From Crocodylus rhombifer (Eukaryota > Chordata > Crocodylia > Crocodylidae), in the NCBI GenBank assembly GCA_038503035.1, contig JAVSML010000047.1:62001-126000 (forward strand): 64,000 nt of DNA, in the 5' to 3' direction. Below, piece after piece: positions 21,845-32,044 of this stretch. The translations under genes were made by a program, and so were the position numbers. The first letter of the stretch is position 1; each line of letters starts with the position of its first letter. The notes under the pieces are model-generated. The model worked only from the letters and a program-made list of their open reading frames with translations. It was not told the DNA's origin and did not search any database.

Positions 21845-22437
21845 ATAATAGCCCTTATTGCCTGATTCAGATGGGGCACTTGGCTGAGGCTCACGCTCTG
21901 AATCATTAGGTATGCTTGATACGCCGGTGGTGGTTTCCCTGAGGGAGGGAGCGGTGGTGCAGAGGGACTGGATCCCGAAGAGGTGTCTGATTCATCCTCG
22001 CTACCTGACAGGGTGACCGGAGACCGGGTCCGATACTCAACAAATTCAGAATTCCCCCCCTCATTAGACTCAGGGAGTACAGGCGGTCCTCCTCGAGTCT
22101 TTCCTTTAACAACCATCACATGAGACTTTACTAAGCATTTCTTAATCCAAGGTGGCTGATTTTGAACCACCCACAACCAAAAATCGATATAAGGAAATTG
22201 ATTCCAATATCCGTTCTGCATAACTATTTCATGGATAGCTATCACTTCTTTTACTACAAAGGATCCTTTCGGGGTCCAGTGGACCCCAAATGTTGGCCAC
22301 TCGAGTTGACAAAACTTAATTAAATCACCCTTTTTCATCTTCACTCCATAATTTGCCTGCTTTCCAAATTTACTGTTCCATAATATACATCCTAAAGGCG
22401 TATCCGAGTTTTCTACACGGGAGCGACCCGTACCCAT
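21829..22437 (-). pseudogene. Retroviral gag, matrix and p12-like part
   Basis: The frame starts at ATG 22437 with M-G-T-G-R-S, a fit to the N-myristoylation signal for membrane targeting. Residues about 30-70 (KKGDLIKFCQLEWPTFGVHW) follow the gammaretroviral matrix pattern. The C-terminal part is acidic then proline-rich, with a PSAP motif (Tsg101-type late domain) and PPPAY (PPxY, Nedd4-type late domain). The frame leaves register with the capsid part somewhere between about 21845 and 21960, then stops at 21829, so a small indel has broken gag near the late-domain region. The 16-base overlap with the next frame is not a coding arrangement known for gag. Confidence 0.9.
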
Positions 22438-22799
22438 ATGCCCACAAGAGTGCGCTCAACGCACACCAAATACCAAAAGGTCCTCACAACAGGCGGTTTA
22501 TAACGAAAACCCGGCCAAAATTTTCCCAGTAATCGTACACGTCTTTGTTCCCGGATCCAGACCAAATTGGGCAAGGGAATTCATATACTCACTCAGATAC
22601 CCCAGAGATCTCGATCAGAATGCCGGAATGTGTGTCTGGCGTCCTCAGAAACCAAAAATTTGCACAGGAGCCTTTAACTACCTGAATATCCCGACTCACG
22701 TCTCAAACCCCTGGGCGAGCCCAAAAAAGCGGCTCGGTGCGCACTCCCCGTGGTGGCAGAGACGGTCTTGTCACTGAACTTCGGGGTAGTCCAAGAAAT
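22438..22799 (-). other. Proviral 5' leader
   Basis: About 360 bases lie between the primer binding site and the gag ATG. In related viruses this untranslated leader holds the packaging signal and the splice donor. I could not assign either here by eye, and the short frames within it look non-coding. Confidence 0.7.
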
Positions 22800-22817
22800 C
22801 TCCTGGCTGGCTTGCCA
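22800..22817 (-). promoter_or_regulatory. Primer binding site, tRNA-Arg type
   Basis: Reading the minus strand, the 18-mer TGGCAAGCCAGCCAGGAG begins 5 bases after the 5' LTR end. It complements the 3' end of the vertebrate tRNA-Arg whose acceptor and T-arm end in CTCCTGGCTGGCTCGCCA, with one mismatch (CG to CA, as expected from CpG decay). The tRNA sequence is from general knowledge and was not searched. Confidence 0.85.
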
Positions 22818-22822
22818 GATTC

Positions 22823-23374
22823 TGTTGCAAAGGATTGCGGTCCGTTTCTTGGAGGCCACCAAAATCACAGACACACGCTTATTAGCAGCACAAAAGGTGT
22901 ATTTGCAAATAGGGTCAGAGCAGAGTCAAAGACTCAGATTACTCCGAACCCCTGAGGAATTTTTGCAGGCTGTATTTATCCTTCTTCCTCCTGGGCACAT
23001 GTGCAGAAACAGGAACTCTTACAGCTCATTTCTGTTTCATACAAACATATGTGTGGTTACATCACTACATCCATCGCATGTACATTATAATTAACTACTT
23101 AAGTATGCAGGGCGGAGAAGTAAATATGCATCAGCTAATTGCGCATGCTCAGAAAGTTCTTTAGGTCACCAAGAGTTTAAACCCCACCCCCCGCCTTCAA
23201 GGACACAGGCAGTTGAATTCCAGCTTCTGTAATCTGCATGAGAAAAGCTAGGGGGAGGCTGGGGGAGAGTGTGTGATTTAGTATAAGATCTGTGGCAAGG
23301 CTGGCCAAGAAAAAAAGTCCTTGGCAGTGTTTTTTTCTTATCAGGTGCGAGATGCAAACTGTGCATTTCTAACA
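22823..23374 (-). repeat. 5' LTR of the provirus
   Basis: 552 bp with TG...CA ends, equal in length to the 3' LTR without its CR1 insert. At its outer (right) end the terminal CATTTCTAACA is repeated once more after GTACTC (to 23391), an 11-bp duplication absent from the 3' LTR. It contains the same TATA-like site (22972-22981, minus strand). Confidence 0.95.
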
Positions 23375-23529
23375 GTACTCCATTTCTAACACAGGCATGC
23401 ATGCCAGTTAATGGCACGCAGCGACATTTTCCTCGGCATGCCAGGAGGTGTGCTGAGGAAAATGTTTGAAAAAAACATGGTTTCTTAAGGTGCTGATCTG
23501 GGCTCTGCAAAGCAGCCACAGGTCCCATT

Positions 23530-23727
23530 GCCACGGCAGGCACTGGAGGTGGGGTGCAGAGAACACGAGCAGGGATGCAGTGTGTATTCTGCTGACCCTG
23601 CCCCCATGTCGGTGGTGGTGCTGAGTGCTTCATGAACTCAGCCACGGACATGGAGGTGGGGTTAGCAGAATGCAGACTGTATCTCTGCCTGTGTTCTCCT
23701 GCCCCTGGCCCCAGTGCCTGCCACGGT
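23530..23727. repeat. 198-bp foldback palindrome
   Basis: GCCACGGCAGGCACTGG (23530) pairs with CCAGTGCCTGCCACGG-type sequence ending near 23727, and the match continues inward (TATTCTGCTGACC with GGGTTAGCAGAATGC) to a tip at GCTGAGT/ACTCAGC around 23620-23640. Several mismatches show that the arms have aged independently. Confidence 0.75.
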
Positions 23728-23865
23728 GCTGGAGGGGAGGGGATGGGAAACCAGCAGCAGTGGTGGTAGCCACTGCCTTATCTACCCAATGGCTACGCCA
23801 CGTGGCCACATGCCTGCATTGCTAGATGGGGAGTGGCTGGGCTCTGGTAGTCGGTTCACCAGGCA

Positions 23866-24475
23866 CCCCTCCAGTTTGACTGGTGGAGGGGGCTGTGCTT
23901 GTGGCTCACTTCTGATTGGCAGGGAGGTAAAAATTGCAGTTTTAAACTTGGCGCCATTTTTGCCTTCCCACCACTGATTGGCTGAGGGGCCCCAGCAGAT
24001 TCACTGCTTGCTGTTGACCAGTGGAGAGGCAAAAACAGTGCCATGTTTAAAAGTGCAGTTTACACATTCCTGATGAATCAAACTGTAAGCAGGGTGGGCC
24101 CGCGTGGCCATCATAGAGGACAGTCTATGAAAAAAGAAAAAAATAGAGGACCTAAAGGTGTCAGGTTTTGTATCAAAAGGGGACAGAAGACAGGAATGTC
24201 CTCTATGATGGCCATCCTAGGGTAGGCAGGCACTGGAGGGGACTGACCCCAGGCACCGGGTGATGGGGGCAGGGAGGAGTGGGGGAGAGCCACCTGATGT
24301 GGGGAGCTGGTGTTCATTGCAGCATGGGAGTCTGAGTGCAGGTGGGTATGGGAGACCCTCAGCTAATCCATGGCAGGGAAACAAAAATGGCATTGAGTTT
24401 AAAACTGCTTTTTGCCTCCCTGGTGATCAGGAGTGAACCACAAGTGCAACCCCTCCACCAGTCAGTGTTGGGGGT
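23866..24475. repeat. Large inverted repeat with a nested short perfect inverted repeat
   Basis: The left arm at about 23866-23990 (ACTGGTGGAGGGG..., CAGTTTTAAACTTGGCGCCATTTTTG) is the complement of about 24355-24475. At the centre, TGGCCATCATAGAGGACA (24105-24122) and its exact complement (24197-24214) form an 18-bp perfect pair around 74 bp, MITE-like in size. The stretch between the arms and the central unit does not pair. Confidence 0.7.
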
Positions 24476-24550
24476 GGGGTGCAGGGGAGCCTGCGAAATT
24501 AAAGGTGTTGCCTTGCAGCCCACTTCTGCCATGAATTTGGTAGGTCCCTG

Positions 24551-24913
24551 TCTTTTTCTTTTTTTCTCTCTTTTCTTTCTTTTTCTTCTTTTTCTCTCTT
24601 TTTCTATTTTTTCTTCTCTCTTTCTTTTTTCTCTTCTCTTCTTTCTTTTCTCTATTCTTTTTCTCTCTCCCCTCTTTTTTCTTGCCTCTTTTCTTTTCTT
24701 TCTTTCCCTCTTTCTCTTTCTTTTTTCTCTCCTCTTTTTCTCTCTTCCCTCTCTCCCCTCTTTTTTCTCTCTCCTTTTTATATTTTCTTTTCTTTCCTTT
24801 CTGTCTCCCCTTTTTCTCTTCTATTTTCTTTTTTCTTTCTTTTTTTCTCTCGCATCCTTTTTTCTCTCTTTCTCCTCTGTTTCTCATCCTTCTTTTTCTT
24901 TTTTCCCTGTTTC
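24551..24913. repeat. Polypyrimidine tract of about 360 bp
   Basis: The plus strand is almost only T and C (TTTC, CTCTTTT and similar units), making the minus strand nearly pure purine. Open frames across it encode F/S/L or K/E/R runs and are composition artefacts. Triplex (H-DNA) formation is possible. Confidence 0.93.
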
Positions 24914-26034
24914 TCATGACAACATTCTTAAAGAATACACAACAACAAAGGTAATATATGAAGATTTATTTATTGTCACAAGGTTTAGAATTTTTAGAAA
25001 GCCTGGTATGTACTATTAACCCCCCCCACAACACTTATGATTATTAATATGCAGTACATCCTGACATACCTCCCCACCCCAAGCCAAAAATGCTGCCTGC
25101 CCCGGCTTTTGGATATAATGATTTTCATATGCAAATATTAATCTTGTATTTTGGAAGTAGATTTAAATATTTGAATAATTCCTAATACTGTTAGTATGTT
25201 AACAGGCTGCACATATTTATTCTAAAGTAGTTTGGTTTTTAACAATATGTCCATTCAGATTATTTATTTATTAGTTGCTATTTTTATTATGTTTGCAACC
25301 TCAAAATTAGCCTGATTAAAAAATGCAGGGTACTTGTTTTCTATGTTAAACTCCCAGTAGAACTATGAAGTGATTCATGCCAAATTTGAAATTTAGTATT
25401 TCTGCAGATGCCTAATGCTACAAGCCTTCCTCCCACCTGCCCCCAATGTTTTTAAAGTTTGATCTTGCTGAAGCTATTTTGTACAAAAGATTAAAACTTT
25501 ATCCCAATAACCACATTGTAGATACAGTGGATTCTTCTTATTGGAATCACTTTGGGAAATGGTGATTTGATTCACCTGGCAGAAAGCGGTGGCTGCTACC
25601 GTGGAGTGGAGCCCAGCTCTTCACCTGCTGTTACCCACTGCAGTGCAGGGGCACCAGCCAGCTCCTTGGCTCAGCATGCACTCCTGGTGGGGCAGTTGGG
25701 GGACCCATGCTCCACACATCTGTGGGTGGGGTTGCAGGTGGGTGTGGGCAGTGAGGGTAGTGGTGCAGGGTTGTGCCCCTCAAAACTACCATGCAGACAG
25801 GGGGTGCATGGCCAGGGATCCCGGCCCCTGCTCCTTGGATAAGCTGCCCCTGGTCCCATCTCACTCCCCTCTGAGGCCGCAGCCCTGTCCAACTCTCTCC
25901 CCTCCTCCCTACAGGGGCTATATTCCCTCCCCACAGCCCCCCCACTTATGTACAGAAGCTGCTCTCCAGGCTGCCTAGGACCATGTGCATACCAGCCTCT
26001 GGCTTCTTTACTATTCATTCTATCCAGGAAGAGC
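24914..26034. other. Intergenic DNA, AT-rich then GC-rich
   Basis: 24914-25550 is AT-rich and apparently unique. 25560-25980 is GC-rich and may be the heterogeneous middle of a foldback element whose right part follows. No gene is recognised. Confidence 0.45.
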
Positions 26035-26165
26035 ACACCCCAATTGCAGATGCTTCCTTAGCCTGACAAAGGTTTTTTAAACCTGAAAGCTTGCTAAGAC
26101 ATTTTTTTCCAACTATTTAAATGGGTCTAATAAAAGATATCAGATCACCCAAAGAGCCTTGTCTG
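26035..26165. mobile_element. Foldback retroposon-like element, partial copy (right half)
   Basis: GAAGAGCACACC, then CCTGACAAAGG...AACCTGAAAGCTTGCTAAG, CCAACTATTTAA, GGTCTAATAAAAGATATC and CCTTGTCTG follow the order of the right arm of the copies at 5966 and 58356. The left arm was not found and no target duplication could be assigned. Confidence 0.7.
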
Positions 26166-28527
26166 CTGAAGTTTTTGAAAGTTTTCTTATGTGAAAAATA
26201 ATAATAAATCAGCTAATGAAAAGTAGATAATTTTGGTTAAAAATAATTTATTTGAAACCCTATTTTTTATCTCCAAAGGTGAGAAAATTTCTGATCAATC
26301 TTGCATAAAACATACCACATTAAGGTAAAGAAGAACATGGGTCATAGCTGTATAAATGATAATGCTATTACTCAGGTAAGGCATAAGTATGTCTGGTTCT
26401 ATGTGCTGTGTGTTACAGCTTCAGGCACCCATTTTAGAAATGCACATTTCTCCACAGCTAAAATTTCATTTGTCATCTTTATTGAAGCTTGTCTAGGACA
26501 TAGCTTCTCAAAAATGTCTTAACTTTTGAGTGTACTATAATAATATTATGCGGTTATTTCTTGGCATTCTTATAGGCTAATCTATTATATTTTTATGATT
26601 CACGTCGAAGATATACTATAAAATAGAGATTAGACACCCAGATAAATTATATTCTGAAAAATTTTGCAAAAAGCAAAGAGCAGATCTAACATTTTAACAT
26701 ATTGTGTTCTTTGAACAGCTATCTAATTCCAACACAACCTTAGCTGATGGTTAAAGCTGAATGAGATATTCACAATGACTGATTTATTAAATGGATTTAG
26801 GCCTAATTGGTGTTCTGGATTATTGGTAGATAAACAGTAATTTCACCAAATATGTCAATCATTTGAATTTATTAAAAAATCCTTCATAAAACAGATTATA
26901 GATTGCTTTTGAGTATTTTAGTGTTGGATATTTGAAATGTTAAATTCAAGCCATTTTGCTTAATACACAATGACACCTGGTATTGTTCTGTTTCCTCATT
27001 AGATGGGCATCATTTTTGTACAATTGTAATTTCTATAACCACTAATAGCAACAAATATTGTACCACATTATTCAATGGGATTTGATATTGTAAATGAAGT
27101 TATTCATATGAAAAGGGTTAGATCCAATTCCCCTTCAAGCCACTGAGGGCGTTTTTTCAGCCAGAGGCCTCAACTAGAAATTCCTGGCTACCAGAGACCT
27201 CTTTTTACCAAAGAACACTTTTTCTTTATCTTCTGTTCCTAAGCCCTATGCACTACAGTGGCAAACTGCAGCCTTGTTTGTGGGGAGAGAAAAGCCCATT
27301 ACAGTACTCTGTGTATAAAGGTTTGGAAATGCCAATGTAAAACCAACAGCATGGCCAACTCTGGTAAATCTGTTGTAAATGACATGATTTAGTATTTTTA
27401 TTTTCTTAAAGCCCCAGCTCTTAGATCACATGACTGTGAGAATTTGAGCTTTCACTAAGAAAGTAAATTTCTATTCCAAGTGGTTGTGATGAGGTTGAAA
27501 ATGTGAAGCCTAAAATCTCATAAAACAAGTTTAAACTAAGATGAAAATCTATTTATCATAATTTAAAAACTCATCATTTTAAGCTAATCTTTTTTTTCAA
27601 AATTAAAGATTCTTTTACTGTCATTTTGAATGTATTTAAATATTTAATTTCAGTTTTCATATGGTATTTTTATATTATAAATAGTGTAAAATAATATTAA
27701 AAAGAACAAAGTCAAACGACTGTATATTTCCATTATCTACTTCCACCTTATCAAAACAAAATGTTTAAAAAAATGTGTCTGGAATTAATATGTCCCATAA
27801 AGTGTTTAGGTTTTACCTCACCAGTCTTTTCCAATGACAACTGCTCTGTTGGAAAAGTTCCAGCCCCTTTTTCCATTACTTCCTGTCCTAGGAAATGTCA
27901 TGTTAGGCATGTGCTAGCCCCATTCTGGCATCCTAGCCCAGTGTGTCTTTTTAAACATTTACTCTTATTTTGGATCTCTTTTTTAGGTTCTCTTTTCCTT
28001 TTGTTAAGTCTCAAGCTAAAGACAGTTTAAGATTCCTTTCCATCAAGAAGCTACTGATGAACCAGAGCTGCCCCCTTCACCTCTCCTTGTTACTATTCTT
28101 GAAATCAATTGTAGCACACATGCAATCCATTCTACTGACAAAAGTTTTTGTGACAAGAAAGTGGATGAGTACAAACTTTAACCCGTTCTCATCAGTTTTA
28201 TGATAAAAATGTCTTAAATCTTTAAGGGCTAGACTTGGGTGTCAATATTTTATTTTCTGACTTAAGAGATACATGGCTCAGTTGATTTATTTTTTGTCAT
28301 TGTCAAAGTATTATTTTGCTAAGCAAAGCAAGCTTATTGAGAGTACATAAAAAATGTACATTTTCAAACATAAGAAATGTAGTATACTCTGCATCTCTCT
28401 GGAGACAATTTGTTCACAATTCCCATTTATCTCATGACAGTTTTCATATCTAAATATAGAAATAATGTGTAACTGTGTGTGCTTGGGAAAAAATAATAAT
28501 ATTATTTAATACTGTGCCCATCTCCAC
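26166..28527. other. AT-rich unique intergenic DNA
   Basis: No gene or recognisable repeat. The short open frames (26301-26522, 27761-28030) have no recognisable features. Confidence 0.5.
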
Positions 28528-29770
28528 TCAAAGACTTGCTCCTGTGCTGCCTTTGCCTAAGCAGCTGACCTTGTTTGCCAGGGAACCTTGTGTACCCCAG
28601 AGGGTACCTCGATTACATTCGGGGTGTCCCCTAAATTCACCTGCCATGACTTTGGATGGTCTTTCAGTGAAGGGGGTCCCCTTTGAAGGTGTCTCCAGAG
28701 TGGTCACGCGTCCCAGTGGACATCCATTGGGCTCCAACCTCCCCTACACCCCGGCCATATGCCAATCTTCTAGACGGGCCTCAAGATCTTTTGTGGCTAT
28801 TCCCTGTTGATATCTTCCCAGTCCCCACAGGACCTTCCTCGCTGATGGGCACCTTGGGCTCTGGCTGAACCCAGGGGGTGACACGTGGCCTTTGTAGATG
28901 TCCCTTTTGATGCCCTGCACTATCTACAGCAGATGCGGCTGTTCCTCTCCACGCTTTCTTGTGGTCTATTTCCCGCCTTTGACCGGGGTCACTGCTACCC
29001 CAGTCTAGAATGGAGGGCTTCGCTAACCTGCTGTAGACAGGGAACTAAAATAGATCAGCCCGAAAAAGGAAAACACAACTGATACACTCACCACCATTAA
29101 ACCCTGGGCCCCAGAAACAACCCGATGTAAAAAATAGAAACTGATACCTCAACTACAAGACCAATGAGACAAAGGAAGAACAAAACTGATGAGGGAGAAT
29201 CACAGGAAGTGTCCCATACTGTTTTAGCCGCTAACACCCCTAAGCTAGCATGCCTTTGGGGTTGGGGTTCATGCCTCCCCACCAGCTGGGGTCTCTCTCT
29301 TTCCCTCAGGGTCCCGCCTCTGCCCTGGAGCTGCAGCCCTTATTGCCTCTAGTAAGAGCTCCCATGCTGGCTCTCACTGTAGCTGCTGCTGGTCTCTCTG
29401 CCGGCTTCTTTGATCCCTGCCAGTCTTCTCCAGCACAGGGATTCCCCGCAGCTCCTGCCACTGCTGCCGCCATCGCCACTGCCACTGCTGGCCTCCCTGC
29501 CAGTGTCTTTGATCCCTGCCAGTCTTCCCTGGCTCAGGGATCCCTTGCAGCTCCTGCTGACTCTGCCACTGCCTCTGCTGGCATCTTTGATCCCCACGGG
29601 ACTTCCCTGGCTTGGGGATCCTTTGCAGCTCCTGTGGCTGCCACCACTGCCGCTTGCAGTGGCTGGACACCCTCTGGCCAGTGGTTTCCTGCTGGTCCTT
29701 CGGCCCCCAGTGTCCCCTCTCCCATGCTTTCAGGGCTGATTTTTATCTTCACCGGGTGACACCTCTTCAT
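28528..29770 (-). repeat. Unclassified GC-rich dispersed repeat, copy B, with internal tandem repeats
   Basis: The minus strand at 28600-28775 parallels copy A at 10050-10240 (complements of CATGACTTTGGATGG and CTCCCCTACACCCCGGCC). The region about 29395-29660 is an imperfect array of roughly 90-bp units, each with a TTTGATCCC core, CTTCCCTGGC and GCAGCTCCTG. The array keeps several overlapping frames open (169 codons at 29250-29759 plus). The TTTGATCCCC core also occurs at the start of the tandem array of copy A (about 9646). Element class unknown. Confidence 0.5.
29395..29660. repeat. Minisatellite, about 90-bp unit, three copies
   Basis: The units start at about 29408, 29508 and 29585 with CTTTGATCCC and vary in length and sequence. 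Translation gives repeated FDPCQSS-type peptides with no known domain. Confidence 0.7.
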
Positions 29771-31290
29771 TGCATCACCCGGCCCCAGCTGGAGATGGGC
29801 GCAGCTTATAAACTACTTGGGTGGTTTTCCATGGCGTGCCTCCTCGCTCCTCCGAGCCCCTGCAGCAGGTATGTATTTTTTTTCCTTTTTCTTTGGTCTG
29901 GGGTCTGCCTCTGAATGAGGCTTCCCCCCTTGCCTGACCCTGTGTCCCTGTGACAAATACTTTTACAGTTTGGTGTATGGGGTATCAGAGTGGGGTCAGG
30001 GGACCTCAGTTTTGTCATGGAGAGATGCAGGGAATGTTAGTATGCTAATTAAGTCTATCTTTTCAATTATAACTGCTTTTTGGGGGTACGCAGCCTGAGA
30101 TACCTCTATGTCAAGTTGGGCACCCAAAATGATGTAGCCTGGGTGTACACAAGTTTGTACTTCCCTCTCCAATTAAGGGAATTATTGGCAGGGCAGTGTG
30201 CTGTGGAGAAACACAACAGCCCAGTGGCCACCTCTGCCCCCTATACAGTCAGGTCCAGTCAACCAATTATTTAACTATATACAGATTAATTATTGCAACA
30301 AAACCATTAAAGAGTAAGGATATATAGATATAGATATATAAAATCTATGCACAAGTTTACAAGACAATAAACCCTATCATACACACACACACTCCACACC
30401 CAATTTGGGGGGGGCTCCCCTGTGGGGACACTCTCTCCAGGGTAAATTACTACTACTTTGCAGTCCCGCTCTGTCCCTGCCGGATTTTCCTGCTGTCTGA
30501 CTCTGCTGCTGTTGTCCTGGCTTAGGGCCACCGGCACCGCTGTGTGTAGTGGACACTTCATCTTATGCTAGAGGTTGGACAGCCTTGTGCAGCACCAGGG
30601 CTTGGTCTGTTCCTGACCCTTTGGGCTGTGTCATCTGCACTGAGCTGCTAACCCATGTCAGCAGCTGTAGACCCGAGCCACCTCAAGCGGCTCCCAGGAT
30701 CTCTCACCCTCCATGCAGTGCCACCTGCACCAAGCTCCCAGCCTCATCCTGGGGGCTGAGAACCTGAGCCACCCCAGGGGCTCCAAAGATCCTGCTCCAT
30801 GCACTGGCCTGTGCACCATGTCTCTGGCCACACACCAGAGGTTGTAGACCCAAGCCACCTCATGCAGCTCTCAGGGTCTGGATGCTGTGCGACGTGCTGC
30901 TCACTGAGAATCTAATTTCTGGAGCCGTACCCCACTCCTCACTGATGGAAGTCTTCAGGGGCTCTTCCTGGGCTACTGCTTTGCCCTGCTGAGCAGCTCT
31001 CCTCAGCTGTTCTAAACCCCACTCTTCCCTCTTCTCAGTCCCTGAAGCATCTGCCCCTTGTGCTGGGCACACAGCTCCTTTTATATGCTCCAGGGCTCTG
31101 CCCCTAAAGTGTTCTGGACCTGAAAGTTTCCAGTCTTCAATCAGGTCTGGGAGAGCTCTTCTCCCTCTCCCCTCAGAAAAGGGGTATGATGTTATTTCTC
31201 TTGCTGTCTCCTGATTGATGGATGGGTTCCACCAATCAAAACAGCAGGATCTCAAGCCTGGGATTCAACCCAAAATCTGAAACGTAAGCC
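29771..31290 (-). repeat. LTR-like promoter region with minisatellite
   Basis: On the minus strand, TATAAAAGG (31077-31085) lies about 150 bases downstream of an inverted CCAAT box (ATTGG, 31232-31236), as in the solo LTR at 47352. Downstream (30660-30885) are three roughly 90-bp units carrying GTAGACCCGAGCCACCTC variants. The ends were not defined and no target duplication was found, so an LTR is suggested but not shown. Confidence 0.35.
30660..30885. repeat. Minisatellite, about 90-bp unit
   Basis: Three imperfect units begin at about 30663, 30750 and 30840 (GCTGTAGACCCGAGCCACCTC, GCTGAGAACCTGAGCCACCCC, GTTGTAGACCCAAGCCACCTC). Confidence 0.7.
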
Positions 31291-32044
31291 TGCTTCAGTG
31301 AGTACATGGATATCTTGATAATGATGGTTATAACTTATCTATTGCCCTCCTATGGAAAAAATACAATCATGATCCTTATCCTCTTCTGTAAATTCTTTGA
31401 CATCCGTAAATGAAAAGCATTATGCAGGACCATGGTATTGTTGTTACTGTTGTTATGGTGTATAGTACATTCCAACAGGTTCTCAAAATGCTTGTCAGCT
31501 ATTAATTAATAAAAATTACAATAGCATTCTGAGATAGGTAGGACTTAGTGAATTTCTTGGATTCAAAACTTACCCATCACTAGGAAAACAGCAGTTATCC
31601 TTAGTTTACTCATCCTGTTTGAGTCAATGAGAAATTAATCAATCTATCAACAATGCAGTTGGGCTTAAGAACTATTCTAGTTCCAAAATTGAGTTCAGGC
31701 ACTCTCATCTTGTAAAATAATGATCAGCCTGATTCCTAGACGTATCCTGCACTGGCATTTAATTTAGCAGGCTCAGCTCTTGGACGCTCAAAACAGATAA
31801 GTGTAGAGAACAAAAAAATTGTCTACTCCACTGAGGGCTTTTTCTTTTTTATACAGGACAATAGAGGAACATTACCTTCCATGAGATTATAAATGAACTG
31901 CAAAGTTCATGTTTTCACTGCTGGGCCTGGGAGCAGAAGAATTTTCTTCTTTATCTAAAACAAAAAAACCCTATTTTGAACTGTTATGAGCATTGTTATA
32001 CTTTCAATATATATCTACACACACAAATTGAAACATACTTCAGA
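31291..32044. other. AT-rich intergenic DNA
   Basis: Nothing recognisable as a gene or repeat. Confidence 0.5.

Larger units (their letters stand above)
15567..23374 (-). mobile_element. Gammaretrovirus-like endogenous provirus with two LTRs
   Basis: A minus-strand provirus of about 7.8 kb, in transcriptional order: 5' LTR (22823-23374), tRNA-Arg-type primer site, leader, gag, pro, pol, truncated env, 3' LTR (15567-16452). The gag-stop-pro arrangement in one frame, the single CCHC zinc knuckle, the MLV-like capsid and RT motifs and the GPF-type integrase tail place it near gammaretroviruses. Without the CR1 insert, both LTRs are 552 bp and differ at about ten positions plus a C-tract and one 3-bp indel, roughly 2 percent, so insertion is relatively recent. 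Frame breaks in gag and at the pro/pol junction and loss of the Env transmembrane half make this copy defective. Candidate flanking duplication: CTGG (15563-15566) and CAGG (23392-23395), one mismatch. Confidence 0.97.
23392..24550. mobile_element. Remainder of the hAT-like repeat region holding two foldbacks
   Basis: This continues the repeat split by the provirus (CATGCATGCCAG...). It is composed mainly of inverted repeats: a compact palindrome at 23530-23727 and a wider pair of arms at about 23866-23990 and 24355-24475. The last bases before the pyrimidine tract, GGTAGGTCCCTG (to 24550), could be the far terminus, but no 8-bp target duplication is evident. Short open frames here have no domain features. 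Confidence 0.45.

Noticed and set aside
24336..25019. 227-codon plus frame and the 151-codon minus K/E/R frame
   Set aside because: Both come from the polypyrimidine tract.
29250..29759. 169-codon plus frame with repeated FDPCQSS-like units considered as a repeat protein
   Set aside because: The units match a DNA minisatellite open in several frames on both strands and belong to a dispersed repeat; coding is not supported.
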